Positions 34,942 through 43,642 of a stretch of 64,000 bases of DNA are shown in pieces. Made by a program: the position numbers and the translations under genes. Source of the DNA: CAMLDH01 sp966250375 (GTDB lineage Bacteria; Pseudomonadota; Gammaproteobacteria; Burkholderiales; Burkholderiaceae_D); the NCBI GenBank assembly GCA_966250375.1, contig CBINHE010000001.1:1-64000 (forward strand). The letters are read 5' to 3'. The notes under the pieces were generated by a model. It saw only the letters and a list, made by a program, of their open reading frames with translations, was not told the DNA's origin and made no database searches. Positions within the stretch are counted from its first letter, which is position 1, and each line of letters begins with the position of its first letter.

Positions 34942-34965
34942 TCGATCAACCAGTTCGAATAAAGA

Positions 34966-34983
34966 AGGGCGCATCGTGATGCG
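34966..34983. repeat. Hairpin repeat, copy 2
   Basis: AGGGCGCATCGTGATGCG, identical over 18 bases to the copy at 25174-25191. It lies 25 bases after the rodA stop and can form a GCATC/GATGC-centred stem. Possibly a dispersed transcription-end or REP-type element. Confidence 0.55.
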
Positions 34984-35121
34984 TCCTGCAAAACATCGGT
35001 TTGTTTTTACTGGATTCCCATCAGCGCCTGCGTCTGCCGGCCAAGCGGGCGTATTGCGTAGTCAACACGTGCTCAGGAAGGTCACACGAACCTGAGCGAA
35101 CATCAACCATTGAAGGAGTGC

Positions 35122-36183
35122 ATGGTGCGTAATCAATGGCAAAAATATGTTGTGCCGTGCTTATACTCGTTATTGCTGGCGGGATGCGGCAGCGTGCTGA
35201 AAGTACCTGCATCCGCAGATCCCGTGCCAAGTCGTCCAATGCCTGCTGCTCCAGGCGCCAAGGAAGCGGTGCCTGCGCTTCCGGCGGCCGGGTCCGGGCG
35301 TGGCGGCTATTATCAGGATGACGGTCCTGGCGACCAGCCGCCCGAAGGACTGCAGGCAATGCCGGATGCAGAACCGAAGGTCGAGCCATATTCTGCGCGC
35401 GGAAACAAACCTTACGTTGTCTTCGGCAAAAGCTATACGCCGATTACCGATGATCGGCCGTTCAAGCAGCGCGGTGTCGGTAGCTGGTACGGCAAGAAAT
35501 TCCACGGACAGAAAACTTCATCCGGCGAACTGTATGACATGTACAAGATGACGGCCGCACATCCGACGCTGCCGCTTCCCTCTTATGCGCGCGTGACCAA
35601 TCTCAGCAACGGCACGCAAGTCATTGTGCGTATCAACGACCGCGGCCCGTTTCATTCCAGTCGCATTATCGACCTGTCGTACACCGCCGCATTGAAACTC
35701 GGCTATCTCAGCAAGGGCAGCAGCATGCTGGAAGTGGAGCGACTGTTGCCGGACGAGATTGCGCGCATCACGGCTGCCAAACAAAATTCGCAGGTGCAGC
35801 CGCCAGAGCCGGTAGCAGTACCGGCCCCGGCTTTCACACCGGAGGCAAATACGAATGCCCCGAGCCCGTATGCCGCAGCAGGCTCAGCGTCGCCGCCGAT
35901 TGCAAAACCTCTTGAAGCGGCCTTTGTTGCCGATACCGCATCTGCCAATGCCAATGGTTTTTATCTGCAACTCGGCGCCTACACGCAAGCGACCAATGCG
36001 GAGGCGGCGCGCAGCGGGCTGGCGCAAAAATGGGCGAGTACGCTGCCGGCGATCGAAGTGGTGGAGTATGGCGTGTTTTACCGGCTATACAGTGGGCCAT
36101 TCGCAACGCGGAATGATGCCGACAACGCGGCACAGCAAGTACAGGATGCCGGGCTATCGAAGCCGCTGGTGGTGCAGCGGTAA
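35122..36183 (+). CDS. rlpA: RlpA-like lipoprotein (septal ring lytic transglycosylase)
   Basis: A 353-residue lipoprotein starting at the ATG at 35122 (GAAGGAG upstream). The lipobox is L-L-A-G-C. Residues about 115-215 form the double-psi beta-barrel (G-V-G-S-W-Y-G-K-K-F-H-G-Q-K-T-S-S-G-E), with the catalytic-type segment R-I-N-D-R-G-P-F. The C-terminal 80 residues are a SPOR domain (G-F-Y-L-Q-L-G-A-Y) that targets denuded septal peptidoglycan. rlpA commonly follows mrdA-rodA. Confidence 0.93.
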   Translation: MVRNQWQKYVVPCLYSLLLAGCGSVLKVPASADPVPSRPMPAAPGAKEAVPALPAAGSGRGGYYQDDGPGDQPPEGLQAMPDAEPKVEPYSARGNKPYVVFGKSYTPITDDRPFKQRGVGSWYGKKFHGQKTSSGELYDMYKMTAAHPTLPLPSYARVTNLSNGTQVIVRINDRGPFHSSRIIDLSYTAALKLGYLSKGSSMLEVERLLPDEIARITAAKQNSQVQPPEPVAVPAPAFTPEANTNAPSPYAAAGSASPPIAKPLEAAFVADTASANANGFYLQLGAYTQATNAEAARSGLAQKWASTLPAIEVVEYGVFYRLYSGPFATRNDADNAAQQVQDAGLSKPLVVQR

Positions 36184-36194
36184 AAATTCAGCAC

Positions 36195-37058
36195 TTATTC
36201 CGCCTTCAGGCGCAGCGCCAATTCATACAGCGCATTCTTTTTCTGCCCTGTGATTTGTGCCGCGAGCGCTGCTGCCTGTTTGACCGAGCATTCCGCGAGC
36301 AGGATCGACAAGATGCGTCCGGCTTCCATATCGTCGTGATCGACTGCGGCCGGAGCGCCCTCGACTAATACGACGAATTCGCCTTTTTGCCGATTGGCGT
36401 CCGCCATCACCCATGCCGCCGCTTCCGACAAGGGGCAGCGATGGATTTCTTCAAACAACTTGGTCAATTCGCGCGCAAACACAATGTGGCGCGCGGGCTC
36501 GAACGCGGCGGACAAGGCATGGACCGTGTCGACAATGCGGTGCGGCGCCTCGTAAAACACCAGGGTTGCGGCGATGCCTCGCAAGTGCGACAACGCGGTG
36601 TCGCGTTGCTTTGCTTTCGCCGGCAGGAAGCCGACAAAATAAAACCGGTCGTTGACCAGTCCGGCGGCCGATAGTGCCGTGACAGCGGCCGATGCGCCGG
36701 GCAAGGGCAGCACCTGCAGGCCGGCGGCCCTGACCGCATCCACGATGCGCGCGCCGGGGTCGGATACTGCTGGCGTGCCGGCGTCCGACACCAGCGCGAT
36801 ACGCTCGCCGGCTTGCAAGCGGGTGATCAATTTATCCGCGACTTCGCGCTCGTTATGTTCGTGCGCTGCGATCAGCGTTTTTGACAAGCCGTAACGCGTC
36901 AACAGGTGCCCGGTGTTGCGCGTATCTTCGCATGCCACCGCATCGACTATCGACAGGACATGCAGAGCGCGCAGGGTGATGTCGCCGACATTTCCGATGG
37001 GTGTTGCCGCCACATATAATGTCGACACAGGATAAGTTTGCTGTAACACCTCGTTCAT
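36195..37058 (-). CDS. rsmI: 16S rRNA (cytidine-1402-2'-O)-methyltransferase RsmI
   Basis: A 287-residue SAM-dependent methyltransferase of the tetrapyrrole-methylase fold that modifies C1402 of 16S rRNA. The ATG at 37058 fits the family (Y-V-A-A-T-P-I-G-N-V-G-D-I-T follows soon after); the much longer open frame upstream is antisense to lpoA. V-S-D-A-G-T-P-A-V-S-D-P-G and F-Y-E-A-P-H-R are conserved motifs. Divergent from lpoA across only 54 bases, the same arrangement as in E. coli. Confidence 0.94.
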   Translation of the reverse strand: MNEVLQQTYPVSTLYVAATPIGNVGDITLRALHVLSIVDAVACEDTRNTGHLLTRYGLSKTLIAAHEHNEREVADKLITRLQAGERIALVSDAGTPAVSDPGARIVDAVRAAGLQVLPLPGASAAVTALSAAGLVNDRFYFVGFLPAKAKQRDTALSHLRGIAATLVFYEAPHRIVDTVHALSAAFEPARHIVFARELTKLFEEIHRCPLSEAAAWVMADANRQKGEFVVLVEGAPAAVDHDDMEAGRILSILLAECSVKQAAALAAQITGQKKNALYELALRLKAE

Positions 37059-37112
37059 GATCGGTATAGTGGTGGGCAAACTGGCAGTAGGCTGGATCAT
37101 CAGGAGGTGGAG

Positions 37113-38210
37113 ATGTTGTGCAAATTGGCGAAAAGGTTGGTGCTGGCAGCGGCACTCAGCGGATTGTGCCCGGCTACGCAGGCAAATACAACTGTCGGTT
37201 TGCTGCTGCCGATGGGTTCCAGCACGCTCGGCGCTGCAGCTAATGCGGTGCTTGCCGGCGTGAAGGCGGCGTATGCGCGCGAAACGGATGACATATCGAT
37301 CAGTCTGCTCGGAACCGATGGGACGGTGCAAGAGGTGCTGGCAGGCTATGCCGACGCGGTAGCGCGCTTCGATATCGTGATCGGTCCGCTTGCCCGCAGC
37401 GAAGTGACGGCCATCGCGCAAAGCGGTAAGGTCAGCAAGCCATCGATTGTGTTGGCCCAGCCGGATGCAGCGGGGGACGCTGAAACAGCGCTGCCGCCGC
37501 AAATGTTGGCGATTGGCTTATCGGTCGAGGATGAAGCGCGACAAGTTGCCAACTGGGTCAGTACCGACAAAACGGTCGGCAAGGCATTTGTTGTTTCGAC
37601 CAATGCCGCGTGGCAGCGTCGCGCCGCCAAGGCATTCGTTGCGGAATGGCGGAATCTGGGACTGGTGTCGCAGGCGATGGAGCTCGGCATCTCGGACGGT
37701 TATTTGAGCGCGAACAGTTTGGTGCAATTGAAAAAGCGCCTGCGGGCGGACAAGCCGGCATTGCTGTTTGTCGCACTTGATGCCGGACAGACGGCCCAAT
37801 TGCGGCTGGCAATCGGCACCGACATTCCGATTTACGGCACCTCGCAGTTGAATCCGCGAGTGGGGCAGGATGAGCAAGCTTCCGGAAGCATGACGGATAT
37901 GGATGGCGCTCACTTGCTGGATATCCCATGGCAATTGCAGCCGGATCATCCTGCGGTGATGGTATATCCGCGCCTGAGCGTAAACGCAGATCGGCCGCGC
38001 AGCGCCGATTTGGCGCGTCTGTATGCGCTTGGCATCGACGCCTATCGTGTGGCGCGCGAAGTCGCCGGGGGCCGTACCAATTTTCAGCTCGATGGCGTGA
38101 CCGGAAAACTGGCAGTCAGTTTCGGTAAAGGCCCGGCCTATTTTGAGCGCATTGAGCAAACGGCGATTTATCAGGACGGTGTCGCCGTCCCGCTGATCGC
38201 TGCACCGTGA
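37113..38210 (+). CDS. lpoA: LppC/LpoA-type penicillin-binding-protein activator
   Basis: A 365-residue periplasmic protein of the LppC family, corresponding to the substrate-binding-protein-like domain of E. coli LpoA, which activates PBP1A. The ATG at 37113 is five bases after AGGAGG. The signal peptide ends around A-T-Q-A. Unlike LpoA it has no clear lipobox (G-L-C rather than a small residue before Cys), so it may be soluble. Its neighbours rsmI, yraN, SIS and BON genes match the E. coli rsmI-lpoA-yraN-diaA-dolP order, which supports the call despite low similarity. Confidence 0.85.
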   Translation: MLCKLAKRLVLAAALSGLCPATQANTTVGLLLPMGSSTLGAAANAVLAGVKAAYARETDDISISLLGTDGTVQEVLAGYADAVARFDIVIGPLARSEVTAIAQSGKVSKPSIVLAQPDAAGDAETALPPQMLAIGLSVEDEARQVANWVSTDKTVGKAFVVSTNAAWQRRAAKAFVAEWRNLGLVSQAMELGISDGYLSANSLVQLKKRLRADKPALLFVALDAGQTAQLRLAIGTDIPIYGTSQLNPRVGQDEQASGSMTDMDGAHLLDIPWQLQPDHPAVMVYPRLSVNADRPRSADLARLYALGIDAYRVAREVAGGRTNFQLDGVTGKLAVSFGKGPAYFERIEQTAIYQDGVAVPLIAAP

Positions 38211-38223
38211 AAGCCGACACTAG

Positions 38224-38598
38224 ATGGGATTATTTGATGCTTTCCAGCGTTCGCGCACCGAAAAGCAAATCAGTGGTCAGGCCGGTGAGGATGACGCGCT
38301 GGCACATCTGAAGCAACATGGGCTGACGCTAAAGGAGCGTAATTTCCGCTGCAAGGGCGGTGAAATCGACTTGATCATGCAGGAAAAAGGCGCGCTGGTC
38401 TTCGTCGAAGTCCGCAAGCGCGCCGATACCCGCCATGGCGGCGCTGCGGCCAGCGTTACAGCGGCCAAACAGCAGCGGCTGATCATCGCTGCCCAAATCT
38501 ATCTGCAACGCTTTAAAATGCCGCCCGCGTGCCGGTTCGACGTGATAGCAATCGATGGCGATACGCTGACATGGCTGAAAAATGCAATCACACTATAG
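38224..38598 (+). CDS. yraN: UPF0102 family protein YraN (endonuclease-like fold)
   Basis: A 124-residue member of the UPF0102/YraN family, with a restriction-endonuclease-like core: G-E-I-D-L-I-M, E-V-R-K-R (D-x-E-x-K-type residues). G-E-D-D-A-L-A-H-L near the start is typical. Function in vivo is not established. It starts 14 bases after the lpoA stop. Confidence 0.9.
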   Translation: MGLFDAFQRSRTEKQISGQAGEDDALAHLKQHGLTLKERNFRCKGGEIDLIMQEKGALVFVEVRKRADTRHGGAAASVTAAKQQRLIIAAQIYLQRFKMPPACRFDVIAIDGDTLTWLKNAITL

Positions 38599-38637
38599 CC
38601 ACCTCTAATACATCACTGCTCTATAATCGCCCACACC

Positions 38638-39234
38638 ATGACAAATCAACGCATCCTCGCGCACTTCCATGAAAGTGCGGAACTCAAAATCCAAGCCGCG
38701 TCCGTTCTCGCGCAACCAATTTCAGAGGCCGTGGAACTTATGTTTACGGCATTGTCTAACGGAAACAAAATATTGGCTTGCGGCAATGGCGGTTCAGCTG
38801 CCGATTGCCAGCATTTTGCCGCCGAGTTGGTAGGGCGTTTCGAGCGCGAGCGTCTGCCGCTGCCGGCCTTGGCGCTGACGACCGACACGTCGATTTTAAC
38901 GGCGGTCGGCAACGATTATAGCTATCAGGAGATATTTTCCAAGCAAGTGCAGGCATTCGGGCAATCGGGCGACGTGCTGCTGGCGTTTTCGACGTCCGGC
39001 AATTCGAGCAATGTGCTGGCGGCAATCGACGCGGCGCTCGAACGCGATATGCGTATCGTCGCATTAACCGGCAAGGGCGGCGGCGCGATCGGCAAGAAGC
39101 TGACTGATGCCGATGTGCATATTTGCGTGCCGCATGACCGTACTGCCCGGATTCAGGAAGTGCATTTGTTGACGATTCATTGTTTATGCGACGGTATTGA
39201 TGTCGCGCTTTTCGGAGGAGATACGAATGATTAA
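38638..39234 (+). CDS. gmhA: SIS-domain protein, phosphoheptose isomerase / DiaA type
   Basis: A 198-residue sugar-isomerase-domain protein (A-C-G-N-G-G-S-A-A-D-C-Q-H-F-A-A-E-L, F-S-T-S-G-N-S-S-N-V). GmhA makes D-glycero-manno-heptose 7-phosphate for LPS; the close paralogue DiaA binds DnaA. Position next to yraN and a BON-domain gene matches diaA in E. coli, but betaproteobacterial proteins here are usually annotated as phosphoheptose isomerase. The two functions cannot be separated with certainty from sequence. The start of the next gene overlaps its 3' end. Confidence 0.85.
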   Translation: MTNQRILAHFHESAELKIQAASVLAQPISEAVELMFTALSNGNKILACGNGGSAADCQHFAAELVGRFERERLPLPALALTTDTSILTAVGNDYSYQEIFSKQVQAFGQSGDVLLAFSTSGNSSNVLAAIDAALERDMRIVALTGKGGGAIGKKLTDADVHICVPHDRTARIQEVHLLTIHCLCDGIDVALFGGDTND

Positions 39235-39850
39235 GTCGCCTGCTTGGCAACGCCCTTTGGCAACGCTTGTTTTGTGCGGTGCAGTGGCGGTGAGTTTGCA
39301 AGGCTGTATCGGGATGGCGCTCGGCGGCGCGGTGGTGGGAACGCTGGCCGCAACCGATCGGCGCACCTTAGGTGCGCAAACTGAAGACAAGGCGATCATC
39401 GTGAAAGGCGAAACCCGTATGTACAAGCTGGTGGGCGATGCAGGGCATGTGAATGTCACGAGTTTCAATCGCAAGGTATTGCTGACCGGCGAAGTACGGG
39501 ATGATGCCATGAAGCAGGCGGTTGCACGCGAAGTGTCCGCGATTGAAGGCGTGCAATCGGTCGCCAATGAGCTGGAGGTCGCTGGCCTGTCGAGTTTCAC
39601 CTCTCGTTCGAACGATTCGCTGATTACCGGGAAGGTAAAGGCGTCATTTATCGATGCCAAGGAGCTGCAGGCGAATTCGATCAAGGTGGTGACCGAACGC
39701 AGTGTCGTGTATCTGATGGGGCGCGTCACGCCGCAGGAAGGGCAGATGGCTGCCGAAGTCGCGCGAGGCGTGAGCGGCGTGCGTAAAGTGATCAAGATGT
39801 TTGAATATATCAGCGATGAAGAATTGAAACGGCTGACCAGTGCCAACTGA
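39227..39850 (+). CDS. dolP: BON-domain outer-membrane lipoprotein (DolP/YraP-like)
   Basis: A 207-residue lipoprotein with a signal peptide ending in V-S-L-Q-G-C and two BON domains (about residues 55-120 and 125-195). DolP supports outer-membrane integrity and localises to division sites in E. coli. The ATG at 39227 has a strong GGAGGAG site and overlaps the end of the SIS gene by eight bases. Confidence 0.9.
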   Translation: MIKSPAWQRPLATLVLCGAVAVSLQGCIGMALGGAVVGTLAATDRRTLGAQTEDKAIIVKGETRMYKLVGDAGHVNVTSFNRKVLLTGEVRDDAMKQAVAREVSAIEGVQSVANELEVAGLSSFTSRSNDSLITGKVKASFIDAKELQANSIKVVTERSVVYLMGRVTPQEGQMAAEVARGVSGVRKVIKMFEYISDEELKRLTSAN

Positions 39851-39948
39851 TACCGTCATTGGTATGTATTGATCTTGGGTGCAAGGTTGGCCAAGATTAT
39901 TTTCGAAAATGATCGCAACCGGGCAGCAGGTTTTTGGGTGCTATATTG

Positions 39949-39979
39949 GCCGCGAGAGAAGTTGTCTCGCGGCTTTTTT
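39949..39979 (+). terminator. Rho-independent terminator after the dolP-like gene
   Basis: Nine-base stem GCCGCGAGA/TCTCGCGGC (39949-39957 with 39965-39973), seven-base loop, then six T. It closes the lpoA-yraN-gmhA-dolP transcript. Confidence 0.9.
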
Positions 39980-39997
39980 CATGAGGAAAATCTGAAA

Positions 39998-40176
39998 ATG
40001 AATCAGGATATGGTGCAACTGACCGAAGAATTGACCGCGACCGAAAACCGGATTGCATTTTTACGGCGGGCATACAATGACGCCGTGATGCAATACAACA
40101 CATCGCTTGAGCAGTTCCGGGGGCGGTGATTGCGAATTTGTTTGCATTCAAGCAGGCGGCGCCAATGTCGTTTTGA
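39998..40176 (+). pseudogene. lemA: C-terminal remnant of a lemA gene with a frameshift
   Basis: The frame from 39998 reads ...L-T-E-E-L-T-A-T-E-N-R-I-A-F-L-R-R-A-Y-N and on to Y-N-T-S-L-E-Q-F, the conserved end of LemA-family proteins. It then runs out of frame in the run TTCCGGGGGC. Restoring one base gives Q-F-P-G-A-V-I-A-N-L-F-A-F-K-Q-A-A-P-M-S-F and a stop at 40174-40176, exactly the expected LemA ending. The first two thirds of LemA are missing; the fragment starts right after the upstream terminator. This is a deletion remnant rather than a functional gene. Confidence 0.8.
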
Positions 40177-40382
40177 ATTGCGGCCCTAACATAAGGCCTA
40201 CATTCAAGGTTTGCATCAATACGCTGGTCGCGCACGACATTCCGGCTTCCAGCGTGTTTCCTTGGCTGAAAATTGTTCCATCGGGCGTGATAGACGTCGC
40301 GCTTGCAGGCGAAAGAGGGCGTCTTCTCCCTGCGCTCTTAACTGCGCCGGGCGACTATAATGCGAGTATTACTGAAAACGCT

Positions 40383-40931
40383 ATGCCAAGAATGGACTTG
40401 CCCATGCCTATCGAAACCACACCGACACCGCGCGGCCGCATCTGGATGAAAGCGCTTGCGGCCGTTATTGTTTTAGCCATTGTCGTGACCGGCTATTTCT
40501 CCTTGTTCGCGCAAAAATCAGCCCCGGATGTGACCTTCACCAGCTTGAGCGGTGAGAAAATCACGTCGCAAAGCCTGCGCGGAAAAGTCGTCATGGTCAA
40601 TTTCTGGGCTACCAGTTGCACGACCTGCATACATGAAATGCCGCAGATGGTTGAAACCTATAACAAGTACAAAGATAAAGGCCTGGAATTCGTTGCCGTT
40701 GCGATGAGCTACGATGCGCCGAATTACGTGATGAACTATGCGCAGACGCGCAATCTCCCGTTCAAGGTCGCGTACGATGCGCAGGGCGATGCCGCCAAGT
40801 CGTTCGGCAACGTGACGCTGACGCCGACCACCTTTGTCATCGGCAAGGATGGCAATGTGATAAAGCGCTATGTCGGCGAACCCGATTTCGCTGCCCTGCA
40901 TCGATTGTTGGAAAAAGCGCTGGCGACGTGA
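40383..40931 (+). CDS. Membrane-anchored TlpA/ResA-like thioredoxin
   Basis: A 182-residue protein with one N-terminal membrane segment (about residues 20-40) and a periplasmic thioredoxin fold. The redox motif is C-T-T-C in N-F-W-A-T-S-C-T-T-C, and the cis-proline loop is in T-L-T-P-T-T-F-V-I. Such proteins reduce periplasmic disulfides, for example in cytochrome c maturation; the partner is not identifiable here. ATGs at 40383, 40392 and 40404 are possible starts. A TATAAT-like sequence at 40355-40360 could be its -10 element. Confidence 0.87.
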   Translation: MPRMDLPMPIETTPTPRGRIWMKALAAVIVLAIVVTGYFSLFAQKSAPDVTFTSLSGEKITSQSLRGKVVMVNFWATSCTTCIHEMPQMVETYNKYKDKGLEFVAVAMSYDAPNYVMNYAQTRNLPFKVAYDAQGDAAKSFGNVTLTPTTFVIGKDGNVIKRYVGEPDFAALHRLLEKALAT

Positions 40932-40950
40932 TTATCCTGGAGCTCGATTA

Positions 40951-40974
40951 AAAGGCGCCGGCGGCGCCTTTTTT
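40951..40974 (+). terminator. Rho-independent terminator after the TlpA-like gene
   Basis: Nine-base stem AAAGGCGCC/GGCGCCTTT with a three-base loop, followed by T residues, 20 bases after the stop codon. Confidence 0.88.
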
Positions 40975-41042
40975 ACTATACGAGCAGACCTGTCGCTTGA
41001 GAAACGTGAGCCTTACCGTCAAGATCGCCACCCTGTAAAACA

Positions 41043-41068
41043 AAAACGGGAGCAGCAGCTCCCGTTTT
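41043..41068 (-). terminator. Terminator downstream of the PEP-CTERM gene
   Basis: Eleven-base stem AAAACGGGAGC/GCTCCCGTTTT with a four-base loop. A/T-rich arms on both sides make it usable in either direction. It is 38 bases beyond the stop of the minus-strand PEP-CTERM gene. Confidence 0.85.
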
Positions 41069-41106
41069 CATTCGTGCCAGTGGTGCCGGAATTCGCGCCA
41101 CGCGGA

Positions 41107-41733
41107 TCAGTTGGCGCGCTTGCGACGGCTGAGACCGAGACCGGCGAAACCGAGGCCGAGAAGCGCAAGCATGCCTGGTTCCGGTACGGTTGAGGTTGAC
41201 ACGGAAACTGCATCGAGCGACCCGCCATAACTCTCGCTGATCCCGCCTGCGACAAAGGAAACGATAGATGTAGCACTCAAAGCAAGAACATTAAAATTGT
41301 AGATCTGCCAAGCGTTCCCTGAGTTGCGCGTTCCATCGCCAGTGATACTCGCAAATAAGCTGCCATCCCAGAAGACATTGATTAAATTGGAAGCGGCGGA
41401 GACACCCTCGCGAGGAGCGTACGCAAAGCTAAAAAGATAGTTCTGGCCGATAGTCGTCTGTATCGATTGCTTGATAGAGCTATTTGCAGTTGTATCAAGT
41501 TCGAAATACTGGCTGCCGCTGTAGGCGGCGCCAGCGACATTGTTGCGCAGTTCAACGCCATTCTGGTCGGCGCTCCATCCTGTCAATGCATTGCCGTGCA
41601 AAATTGTCCAGCTGCCCGAGCTGATCGCCGGGCTTTCAAAGTCGCCATTTACCAGCAGATTAGCATGGGCAAATGCAGGCAAGAGGGCCAGTGCAAACCC
41701 AGTGCCGCGAAGAATAGTTTTCATTTGTTGCAT
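41107..41733 (-). CDS. PEP-CTERM sorting domain protein
   Basis: A secreted protein of about 208 residues with a signal peptide (ending A-F-A-H-A) and a beta-rich body opening L-L-V-N-G-D-F-E-S-P, as in many PEP-CTERM and DUF642-like proteins. The C-terminus is a full sorting signal: V-P-E-P-G, a hydrophobic stretch and R-R-K-R. Such proteins are processed by exosortase (EpsH/XrtA) and linked to exopolysaccharide production, but no exosortase lies in the window. ATGs at 41733 and 41724 are both possible starts. Confidence 0.9.
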   Translation of the reverse strand: MQQMKTILRGTGFALALLPAFAHANLLVNGDFESPAISSGSWTILHGNALTGWSADQNGVELRNNVAGAAYSGSQYFELDTTANSSIKQSIQTTIGQNYLFSFAYAPREGVSAASNLINVFWDGSLFASITGDGTRNSGNAWQIYNFNVLALSATSIVSFVAGGISESYGGSLDAVSVSTSTVPEPGMLALLGLGFAGLGLSRRKRAN

Positions 41734-41957
41734 TGTAGAAATAAAAAGAGTCAAAAAGGCCGTGCGGCCTCAACCTTCTTTCCTTCTAGCAAAGTTTGCG
41801 CCAAGAAAGGCATCGTGCAGGGTTGGCGCAAATTGCAGTGTCGCGAGACCAGTTTTGGCGGCGTTGGTGTCAAAAATTCTGACATCCATTGCCGGATGGA
41901 TGGACAGGATCAAAAAATCATCGATTTCTTTACCTGTCCATCTTGTCAGCGCTCGTT

Positions 41958-42731
41958 CTACTGGCGAGCGTCGACCGAGGTACCCGGACCACAGGCATAC
42001 ACCAGCATCGCCAAAAGCACCAGACACCATACAATCAGCGCACCCGACGGCAGATCGAACAGCATCGACAGCACCAGGCCTATCGCGTAACCGCCGATGC
42101 CGATGCCATACGCGAGCGGTAAACGCTTCGGCTCCGCATAATTCCTGACCCCGAGGCTCGGCACGATCAGGCTCGTGAACACTAGGTAAACGCCGACCAG
42201 TTGGACCGACGCGGTGACCGCCAGCGCGAACAGCAAATAAAATCCCAGACGACCCAGGCGCTCCTTGAGCAACGCCAGCGCCGCCATCACGCATGCGGTG
42301 CCGATCGCAGGGACGATCAACTGTCCATAACGCACCCACAGGATCTGCCCGGAAAGCAGATCCCGCAGATGCTCGCCACCGTGAGGATTATGGCCCAGCA
42401 GCAACAGCCCGCCGGTCGCCGCCAGAATGAACAGGACGCCGATCTGCGCTTCCTGCACTTCCGGCCAGCGCTTCTCGGTCCAGGTCAGCAGGAATGCGCC
42501 CAGCATCGCAGCGCTGCCGGCGGCGACTTGCACCAGCCAGCCTTGCGGATCGAGATCGGCCATGCCTGCGACGATGACGCCAAGCGCGGCGATCTGCGCA
42601 ATCGCCAGATCGATAAAGACGATGCCGCGCTTTAACACCTGCGCGCCGAGCGGCACATGGGTCACCAGCACCAATATGCCCGCCAACAGAGCGGGGAAAA
42701 TGATCGTCAAATCGAGCGATTCAGGATTCAT
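41958..42731 (-). CDS. ABC-3 family metal transporter permease (ZnuB-like)
   Basis: A 257-residue inner-membrane permease with about eight hydrophobic segments, of the manganese/zinc/iron ABC-3 family (I-F-I-D-L-A-I-A-Q-I-A-A-L-G near residue 38, V-F-T-S-L-I-V-P-S-L near 188). It starts inside the end of the substrate-binding-protein gene (4-base overlap). No ATPase gene accompanies the pair; the 200 bases downstream contain nothing recognisable. Confidence 0.88.
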   Translation of the reverse strand: MNPESLDLTIIFPALLAGILVLVTHVPLGAQVLKRGIVFIDLAIAQIAALGVIVAGMADLDPQGWLVQVAAGSAAMLGAFLLTWTEKRWPEVQEAQIGVLFILAATGGLLLLGHNPHGGEHLRDLLSGQILWVRYGQLIVPAIGTACVMAALALLKERLGRLGFYLLFALAVTASVQLVGVYLVFTSLIVPSLGVRNYAEPKRLPLAYGIGIGGYAIGLVLSMLFDLPSGALIVWCLVLLAMLVYACGPGTSVDARQ

Positions 42732-43633
42732 TTCGAGGCTTCCAGCAGGCGTTGCACGGTGTCGTCAAACAAGCCGAACAAATTCGTCGCCTTGTTATTG
42801 CCGCCCACGGTAAATGGCAATACAACCGCTGGGATATGCGCATGTTCAGCCAGCCATTGTGACGCACGGCCATCCTGATACTCGGCGCGAATCACCATTT
42901 TCGCCGGCTGGCGCTGCAACTGATTCGACAGCTCCGATAGATGCGCGGCACTCGGTTCGACACCAGGTTTGGGTTCCAGCGTTCCGACTTGGCGCAAGCC
43001 GAGCCAATGCAGCAGGTACTCCATGTTTTTATGATGCTCGACGATTGCCGTGCCTTTCAATGGCGTCGCCTGTTGCTCCCATTTTTTCATCGCGGCATTC
43101 CAGCGCGCCGAAAAATCCTTGTGGCGCGACTGGTAATACGCAGCGTTGCCGGCATCGATTTCGCTCAAGCGCTTCACCAGCGCATCGGCCACCTGCGCAA
43201 TGTTGTGCGGGTCTTGCTGGATATGCGGATTGCCGGACGCGTGCACGTCGCCTTCGCTGCGATCGACGCGTGACGGTACTTCCAGGCGTTGCACATAATT
43301 ACCGGCTTCGAAGTAGCCGGGTTGACCGGGAGTAATTTTCGGATTGCCCGATTGCTGCAGCAGAATCGGCAGCCAGCCTACTTCCAGTTCCAGCCCGGTG
43401 CATGCCAGCAGATCGGCATTGCGGGCGCGTGCGATCAGGCTCGGCCGCGCTTCGATCCGATGCGGGTCTTGCAGCGCAGTGGTGGCGCTCGACACTTTGA
43501 CTTTGTCGCCGCCGATTTCGGTTGCTAACGCGGCCCACTCCGGTTCGCATGCGAGGATGTTGAGTGCGGCGTGCGAGGGCAGCGCGATCAGCGCGAACGC
43601 TGTGCCTATCAGTGCGGAAAATAATCGTTTCAT
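42728..43633 (-). CDS. Zinc/manganese ABC transporter substrate-binding protein (ZnuA-like)
   Basis: A 301-residue periplasmic cluster A-I binding protein with signal peptide (ending P-S-H-A). Candidate metal ligands are His in L-Q-D-P-H-R-I-E, His in G-N-P-H-I-Q-Q-D-P, His in V-E-H-H-K-N-M-E and the acidic R-A-E-Y-Q-D-G. The His-rich loop typical of many zinc-specific members is short. Coupled to the permease gene; the outer-membrane protein gene precedes it by nine bases. Confidence 0.9.
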   Translation of the reverse strand: MKRLFSALIGTAFALIALPSHAALNILACEPEWAALATEIGGDKVKVSSATTALQDPHRIEARPSLIARARNADLLACTGLELEVGWLPILLQQSGNPKITPGQPGYFEAGNYVQRLEVPSRVDRSEGDVHASGNPHIQQDPHNIAQVADALVKRLSEIDAGNAAYYQSRHKDFSARWNAAMKKWEQQATPLKGTAIVEHHKNMEYLLHWLGLRQVGTLEPKPGVEPSAAHLSELSNQLQRQPAKMVIRAEYQDGRASQWLAEHAHIPAVVLPFTVGGNNKATNLFGLFDDTVQRLLEASK

Positions 43634-43642
43634 TTTTGGCTC

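Noticed and set aside
37059..37502. N-terminal extension of RsmI
   Set aside because: It would be antisense to lpoA and does not resemble the methyltransferase; ATG 37058 matches the family start.
28888..38210. Resistant duplicate targets (PBP2, RodA, LpoA) or dacA linked to carbapenem self-protection
   Set aside because: They are in their normal housekeeping operons with ordinary motifs; nothing marks them as extra copies.
41770..41957. Remnant of a ZnuC ATPase downstream of the permease
   Set aside because: Translation of all frames shows no Walker A, signature or Walker B motif.
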